A DNA stretch of 64,000 nt from Spongilla lacustris (Eukaryota; Porifera; Demospongiae; Spongillida; Spongillidae): assembly GCA_949361645.1 (NCBI GenBank), contig OX442415.1:22487790-22551789 (forward strand). Direction: 5' to 3'. Position 1 is the stretch's first letter, and every line of letters begins with the position of its first letter. Positions 58,301 through 64,000 of the stretch are shown piece by piece. The notes below the pieces were generated by a model that worked only from the letters and a program-made list of their open reading frames with translations, ran no database searches and was not told the origin of the DNA. A program made the position numbers and the translations under genes.

Positions 58301-61300
58301 TGATACACTGTTGACTAGTCTGCAGTGGGCTGGAGAGGAGCTGGTCAGGCGGTCACATGTTCTAAAGGTTTGATCACATGCTTCACCTCTGTAGTAGCCA
58401 CATGACCACTGCATACATGTGTGTGCAGGTCCTCCCCTTACTGTGGTTGTATCAATACTTGGCCCACACTGTCTCCAGAGATGTGATCCACACTGCAAGA
58501 GCAAAGGTCTTGAGGGTGAGCTACATGTACATGTACATGTACATGTACATGTACATGCAGTTTTATAAGCTGTTCGTGCATACTACATGTGTACATGTAC
58601 AAGAAGTTGGACATTTGTACAATGTTATACATCACGTTCATGTTGTAATATTAATTCCTCATTCACTCCTCATCAGTTAATGGCACTGTCTGAACTGTCC
58701 ATGTTTTCCCAGTCTATTGGACTCCTGCATGAACTTCTGATGGGGGCAGGGCTACCCCACCCCCTCCATGAAGGAAGCAAGCCTTCAGAGTCACATTGGG
58801 TAAGAATGCAGCCAACTGTCCATACACACTATTTTAAAATAATGGGCCTACATGTTTACATGTATGTACATGTACATGTATCTCATATACACACAGAACA
58901 TAGGCAGGTTTAGTGATGGCCTTTCACTGCACAGCCCAAGTAATGTCAAGGTGAGATATGCATACATGTATGATATGCACATGTATTAACCCATAGCACA
59001 TACATGTACATGTACATTTGTACACGCCCACTACAGGTGTTGAGCTTGCTGCTTGAGAAGTCCCCTAGCCCCAACTTGGGGACCCTCTATGGAGGTCATG
59101 TGACTGCTCTCCTGATGCTGGCTCAGGCCAAGCTGTTCATAGCCATGGCCTCCTCCCACCTTAGTGTGCCCCTGCAGTCATTTCTCATGTAGGCAACGTA
59201 CCTCCTTATGGTGGAGGATAGAATAATTATGCACTGTACATGTATGCATTGTTACCCAGTAACACAAGTCGACACCCAACCTCCTCCACCTCATCCTCCC
59301 CTTCCTCATCCTCTTCTCCAGCCCGCACTTCAGGTTAGCCGTGGTCATCTAAGGCAGGCATACATGTATACGGGCAGCATGTAAAAGTTCAGTAATTTTT
59401 CAGTTTCCTGATATTTTCTCGAACTTCATATTGATTTGAGTTGCATGCAACAAGCCATCTGGACGTCACCTCTTGTATGCCAGCCTTTAAGATCTCATAA
59501 ATACTCTTCTTCCCTCCCTCCTCCCCATGTTTTCTACTCTGCATTACTACATGTACATGTACATGTACGTATAGCTGTGCCCACAGGAAAGGCCAAGAAG
59601 ATACCTTCGGGAGACAACATCAAGGTATGACATACATACGCAATGTACATGTACTTGTATCCTTCACCTTGCCCTCCATTACACATCACCATCCCACCCC
59701 TCATTGTTCCCTCCCTAGTTGCTATTGTTGGAGCACTCTGAGAGGCTTCTAGTAGGCATCTGTCAGGGTACAAACCCCAACCTGGTTTGTACATTGCCTG
59801 ACCTCCTCGGCTTCCAGACAAGAGCCTACCTCCTGCTGGCAGAGTGCTGCCACGCCCTCTACTTCTCTGGTCCTGAGGTGAGGCTCTCCTTGGCAGCCAT
59901 GAGGAGGCTGCAGGGACTGGACCAGGAGGAAGGCACCAAGTGAGTCTGCCATTTTGTTAGCAATATCACCAAGTGGTTACACATTTGTGGTGGTGTCCAC
60001 TGCAGGCCCACAGGTGGCCCCATGTGCTGTGTGGATAGGCGGCTGTGGTGTGAGTGCTACGTTGCCTTGGGGAGGAGCCTGGGGGAATATGAGGGGCTCC
60101 CCTCTATGAACTGCTTTCAGCAGTGTGATGAGGGAGCTGGTGAGTGTGAGAGGAGTGGAGAGTGGGAGCTGGTGGCTTCCATTAGACTGGCCTCAGCCCT
60201 GCACGCCATGACCAAGATCCCACCAGACCTGAAGACAATGATTGCTCAATCACAGGTTAGCTGTCAGCACATGTAGCCTCAGTACACATGCATGCTTACA
60301 CAAATCCACACACATTTACATTTACATGTACGTTACATCCTTATACAAAACTTCAAAACTTGAATGTTCAATGTACTCCTCTCACTCAGGGTGCCCTAGA
60401 AGCCCTCCAATCTCTCACTGAACTTACTCCATCAGCCGTAATTCTCAAATGTAGAGCTTCTCTCCTCCTTGCTGATGCCAACAACATGTCTGAAGGCCCC
60501 ACCCACCCAGAGATGGTTCAAGTGTTCAGAGGTCTTCATGGACAGCTAAAGGAACAAGCAAGTGTCCTGCCCACATGTTACCTTGCCAACCATTACATGT
60601 CTCTTTGTACCTGCAGCTCCACACAGAGATGACCGGCTGTGAGACCAATGTCTACAAACCACACCCATCCATCATGGCTGCCATCAAGCTGCGGCTTGCA
60701 CACACCTTAGTGCTCCTGGCCACGAGGGCCACACTCCCAGCTCCTGATTTGGTGTTAGAGGCTTTAGATGCAAGTAGGGAGGGGCTGAAAGAAGCCAAAT
60801 GCTCACTTCATGTGGACCCATGTCTGGTATCTGAGCTCTCCTTTTATGAAGGTTGGTGTGTAGATAGCCCCTGATAGTGGGTAACTTTGTTTTGCTACAG
60901 GCTGGATCTGCAGTAAGTTATTAAATAAACCTCCAGTTAATGATGAGGGTTCAGAAATGACATCACCTCTCTTTAACTGCATTGAGAGTGTCATCGAGTG
61001 TGCAGTGGACTACAGGTATGAGAGTGGGTGTGGTCTGAGGTTGTATTTCATCACATCAACTTGCTAATTAATTAATATACATGTAGTACATGAACATGTC
61101 TACATCTATACAATGTATGTACATGCACATGTACATACTTATCTCTCTCATGCAGCTTGGCACAATCATGCTTCACAGAGCTCTCACGGACGTTCTCCAT
61201 AAGAAGCAAAATGATTAACCCTTTTGCTTCCACCACTGACACTCCCCCACCATCAAGGCAGGCGAAGGGCTCCCGGGGCACGTCCAGGATGGGACAGGAG

Positions 61301-62593
61301 AAGGACAAGGCTAGTAAGGAGGAGAAGGACTGGAGCAGGGCCAGGGCCAGGGAGACCTACATCTCCTGGTGTGCAGCCAAGGCCGCCCAGCAGTGCATGC
61401 TCTCCATGCAGGGCATAAAGACTCTCACCGGAGAGCTACACAACACTGCTGCCACCACACCTCTCTCTGAGAAGGCCATGAGGGCCCTGCCAGACTTTGT
61501 CCTGCTAGACCTTGCCCCGCCCATACCTGTATTTGGAAAGGGACTGGAGCCTGTACCTTTGGAGCAGCTGATGCCAAGTGTGCAGATGCCCCAGCAGTGT
61601 TCCCTCAACTGGTTCACTGTCCTCACCTACACCTATAAGCTGCTCCAGAGGTGTTTATGGCCCTCAACGGCATCTTCCTCCAGCTCTTCTGACTGGAGCC
61701 TCCATCACCATTCCCTCACACCCAGGTCCTTTTATCAATCCAGAACACTGCTGGGATTCTTAAAGGCCCACTGCTCAGACCTTTGGTCCACTGCAACATT
61801 CCCGGCATTTCCCCGCTCATTGATGACCACACCCACCAATGCCCTCCAGCCTTCTTCAGCAGCTCCGCCCACATCAGTGGAGTTGTCTTACCTCCAGGCT
61901 GGGGAGCAGGAGCTGACCATTGTGTGGTCCAGCCCTTTGTTGGGGACTTGTAGTGAGGACAGTGTCCTCACTCTATTTGCCTTCAACCACAAGGGCATTA
62001 GGACACATCCACCTCCCAACCTATCCGCTGCAGCTGTTGAAGTGCACACCATCCCAATGTCACCTTTGTTGTTGAAGGAGGTAAGGACTATGTGGCAGGA
62101 GCTAATGGAGGCCACCAAAGCCTTCCTTGAGAATGCCACAGTGCCAAGACCTACATCCAGGTCCCCAGCAAAGCAAAAGTTGAAGCTTGAGCGATCACAG
62201 CTGCCCCCAGCACCTTTGCAGGTACGTACATGTGCACATATGCATGCCTTATGTTTACGCCTGTGTATTTCCTCGTACACATGTGCATCTGGGTGCATCT
62301 GGAATATTCATCACCCTCCCATGTCCATTCTCCCTCCCTCCTACCTTCAGACCAAGGTCATCACTGCTGTAGTATCCCTAGCTGAAGCCTTTGGCCAACA
62401 CCTAACAGAGGTAAGTACAGTTGCTGTGGTCATGCAGTATGTGGCATGTGTTCATACTCACCATTAGGACCAGCTACCTAGGTTGGACCTTCAACACGTA
62501 GTGGGAGTGGCCCAGGCCATACTCTCTTATAATCATGTAACTGTTCAGGGAGAGGTCTACACGTTCTTTAGAAAGCTTCTCTCTCACTCCTGA
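47588..62593 (+). CDS. CFAP54: CFAP54, ciliary central-apparatus protein, complete
   Basis: CFAP54 is a C1d-projection protein of the ciliary central pair. Forty-one exons keep one frame for about 2,928 residues (human is about 3,100): 47588-47727, 47794-47899, 48023-48154, 48266-48359, 48597-49279, 49582-49678, 49744-49856, 49940-50096, 50387-50601, 50714-50989, 51259-51346, 51877-52373, 52444-52629, 53170-53291, 53368-53671, 53857-54424, 54689-54815, 55000-55795, 55881-55974, 56136-56251, 56356-56522, 56620-56717, 56799-56990, 57436-57640, 57725-57901, 58050-58113, 58176-58367, 58429-58515, 58677-58799, 58897-58950, 59037-59188, 59260-59333, 59575-59624, 59719-59939, 60006-60255, 60390-60557, 60617-60851, 60901-61015, 61156-62221, 62351-62410, 62468-62593. 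The N-terminus matches the family: NNLFNLWNNYEKRL, YYRRLLDTGDVL, MESSVPLMGVRHLPLRTSLY, AVRLGVLVFKRSV. Residues of about 808-910 are fibronectin-III-like. Largely helical elsewhere, with no signal peptide or membrane segment. The 56251 and 48359 donors are the least certain. Confidence 0.93.
49280..49345. repeat. (GT)n microsatellite abutting a splice donor
   Basis: About 31 GT units begin exactly at the donor of exon 5 (GTGTACCAG|gtgtgtgtg). Degenerate GT/AT repeats continue to about 49430. The donor is therefore one of many identical gt dinucleotides and has no GTRAGT consensus. Confidence 0.95.
51356..51532. repeat. acatgtac palindromic repeats in CFAP54 intron
   Basis: Dense runs of acatgtac and atgcatgtac words, self-complementary on both strands. 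The same words recur in many CFAP54 introns (for example 54590-54615, 56030-56055, 56545-56580, 58520-58558, 59550-59570) and less densely elsewhere in the window. No ORF in them is meaningful. Confidence 0.85.
52197..52629 (+). other. Fibronectin type III-like region of CFAP54
   Basis: Within two exons: a Pro-rich start (STTVPPPPQLIYITSTTALF), then FQPQNGQVVSYYQLFGR, strand-like VRVRLSD, and ALEVAGLDPNKEYVFAVAAY, TSSGELVG. The L-x-P-x-x-x-Y-x-F/V-x-V-x-A pattern is the fibronectin III F-strand signature. Vertebrate CFAP54 is described with such a domain. Confidence 0.7.
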
Positions 62594-63008
62594 TGTGTAA
62601 TGTATCACTATGATGTTAAGAGTGTTGAAGAATACATGTACATGTACACTGTACATATACTTGGCTCACCAAGTACAAGTGTATCACAGAAATATGCACA
62701 CAACAGATGATGATTGAGGAGGTAGTTTTTAAATTACACGTAATGCACAGCCATGTTTCACCTCTTGTAACATGCAGAGGTGTGGAATGGATGTGTGTAC
62801 CACTGCCAGTGGAATTCATATACACAAATAACATGTACATTTGTGTTTGCAACAGTACATGTATGAAGTGGGTTAAGTGGTCATAATTGTTAGCTGCTAC
62901 TGTTTCTTACAGCTTGGGCCAGGACCTCAGTGGCAGGCTTGGGGGGCTGTAGAATCTCTCCGAAGTGAGGGTTTGTCTTGTCTTGAAGATATGACTACGA
63001 CAGTATAA
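62468..63008 (+). CDS. CFAP54: Alternative last exons of CFAP54
   Basis: The last exon can splice at TATAATCAT|gtaactg (ends 62536), phase 0, to an exon at 62913-63008 behind a good acceptor (actgtttcttacag). That exon is open for 31 codons (LGPGPQWQAWGAVESLRSEG, LSCLEDMTTTV) and then stops at TAA. This C-terminus would be 13 residues longer than the one ending at 62593. Which is used cannot be told from sequence. Confidence 0.45.
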
Positions 63009-63480
63009 CCACATCACTTAATCTTTTCTGTGATTAAGTGGCCTCATAGTCAAGTGGTTTAGTGCACGTGGTTGAAGTGCTAAATGTCCACATCTTGAAA
63101 CGTTCTCTGGCGCAGAATATACAACTTTTGTGCCTTTTTAATACGAGACAGGAGGGCAATGTCGAGATTCTGCAAACCATGGATCCAGGGTTTGTGCAAG
63201 ACAATCCATGGATAATACACACATGAACCAAAACCAACCAAGCATGGAAACTGAGTCACATTTCTCTCCTGAAATGTTGTATGTAATAAGCAGCAGTAAT
63301 TAATGCTTATAAGACCATAGATATTTGTATCAAATATCTATGATAAGACACTTGATTGAAAAAATATTGGTGATATGCTCACTAGCTATATGGTAGTTAA
63401 GGCAAGCTACACCTGCAATAAATGTTGACAACATCATATCGCTCGCGCAGCGGCATGCATATAACGTTACTCAAACTAGC
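63009..63480. other. Intergenic, no gene seen
   Basis: A short region between CFAP54 and the next promoter-like patch. A 10-bp inverted repeat atagatattt / aaatatctat lies at about 63317-63342. Confidence 0.5.
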
Positions 63481-63740
63481 TGTTGCGCATGCGCGTATTG
63501 TCTTGGAATTTTTTATATGTCGATCGGCGCGGTCCTTCAATCGTAGATCATGGACGATCGGAAACTGCATGGATCGGTAACCGGCGTCCGCCCGCGGCTC
63601 TCCCCACATTCACCCAGAGTGCCGACGTCAGTTGTCTGGTTTCATCTTCCAGATTACTCTTCGGGCTTTATTTGTCGAGATAATCCGAGCCGCCGAAGGT
63701 GTTTATAGAGTCGAGAAGGTTTCTGAATGTTGCATTGCTG
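63481..63740 (+). promoter_or_regulatory. NRF1-type promoter and candidate first exon
   Basis: Perfect palindrome tgcgcatgcgc at 63484-63494, the NRF1 site core, in a CpG-containing patch (gatcggcgcgg, ccgcccgcggctc). A strong donor gtaagc begins at 63741 after ttgcattgctg. Sequence before the donor stays open in one frame for over 40 codons (FQITLRALFVEIIRAAEG, VYRVEKVSECCIA) but lacks an in-frame ATG. The exon may be untranslated, or translation may start elsewhere. Another ATG at 63550 gives a 53-codon ORF in a different frame. Confidence 0.4.
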
Positions 63741-64000
63741 GTAAGCATGTGTCCTTGAATGGATGTGTAATATGGTTGGGTGTAGCCCGCTGCCGTCATT
63801 AAGCCTGCATGTGCCCAATTACTGTGTAATGCACAGGCACGCTTTTACAGCGGATAACTATACCGGTATTTATTTATTACAAAGTACCTGGGAGTGAGAC
63901 TAAGGGTTATTGTCTACGCGGATTGTACAAAAGAGTGTTTTTGCGACATGCACTAGCTGCCATTGTGGGATTTAAAATTGATAATTCTATTTAGAGCCAC
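63741..64000 (+). other. Probable first intron, runs out of window
   Basis: Follows the donor at 63741. No further exon seen before the window ends. Confidence 0.4.

Noticed and set aside
1..64000. A prokaryotic operon, phage or biosynthetic cluster
   Set aside because: Introns, splice sites, microsatellites and animal gene families throughout; no ribosome-binding-site-led ORF series.

Overview
This is a eukaryotic, metazoan-type genomic window: genes are broken by short GT-AG introns, most of the sequence is non-coding, and it is dense in transposon relics, foldback elements, minisatellites and long homopolymer C/G tracts. A ROCO GTPase-like core with a death domain, Kelch exons of a type I associate with sponges, and a full ciliary central-apparatus gene suggest a sponge (probably a demosponge). 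That placement is inference from gene content, not proven. I recognised no rRNA, tRNA or CRISPR array.

Layout. 1-787 is a 29-bp minisatellite. 0.8-12.8 kb is mostly repeats: a decayed piggyBac-like transposase (minus, 4.7-6.7 kb), a small unrecognised multi-exon candidate (minus, 8.26-9.13 kb) and a 406-bp foldback (11.08-11.49 kb). 12.8-13.25 kb holds a Thr-rich repeat ORF with a membrane segment. 15.9-21.9 kb (minus) encodes a ROC-COR GTPase-like core, a Ser/Gln-rich linker and a C-terminal death domain on five phase-compatible exons. Kelch exons on the same strand at 23.17-23.47 and 38.25-38.81 kb also match in phase, so one Kelch-ROCO-death-domain gene with a transposon-filled 15-kb intron is possible.

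24.9-26.6 kb carries an integrase-derived, apparently intron-containing pseudogene. 29.5-34.1 kb is a degenerate Ty3/gypsy element with damaged protease and reverse transcriptase motifs, a foreign insertion in RNase H and an internal 234-bp tandem duplication. 34-47 kb is repeat-rich: a 265-bp MITE with TAA target duplication, a nested inverted-repeat structure of about 1.8 kb, a foldback of about 1.5 kb with a 20-bp pyrimidine-tract minisatellite, and a second integrase relic.

47.59-62.59 kb (plus) is the best-supported gene: an apparently complete CFAP54 (C1d projection of the ciliary central apparatus). I resolved 41 exons whose phases all agree, giving about 2,930 residues. Its upstream region has YY1-like and partial RFX X-box-like sequences, and a possible alternative last exon ends at 63008. 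A CpG-containing region with a perfect NRF1-type palindrome at 63.48 kb, followed by a splice donor at 63741, suggests another plus-strand promoter and first exon leaving the window.
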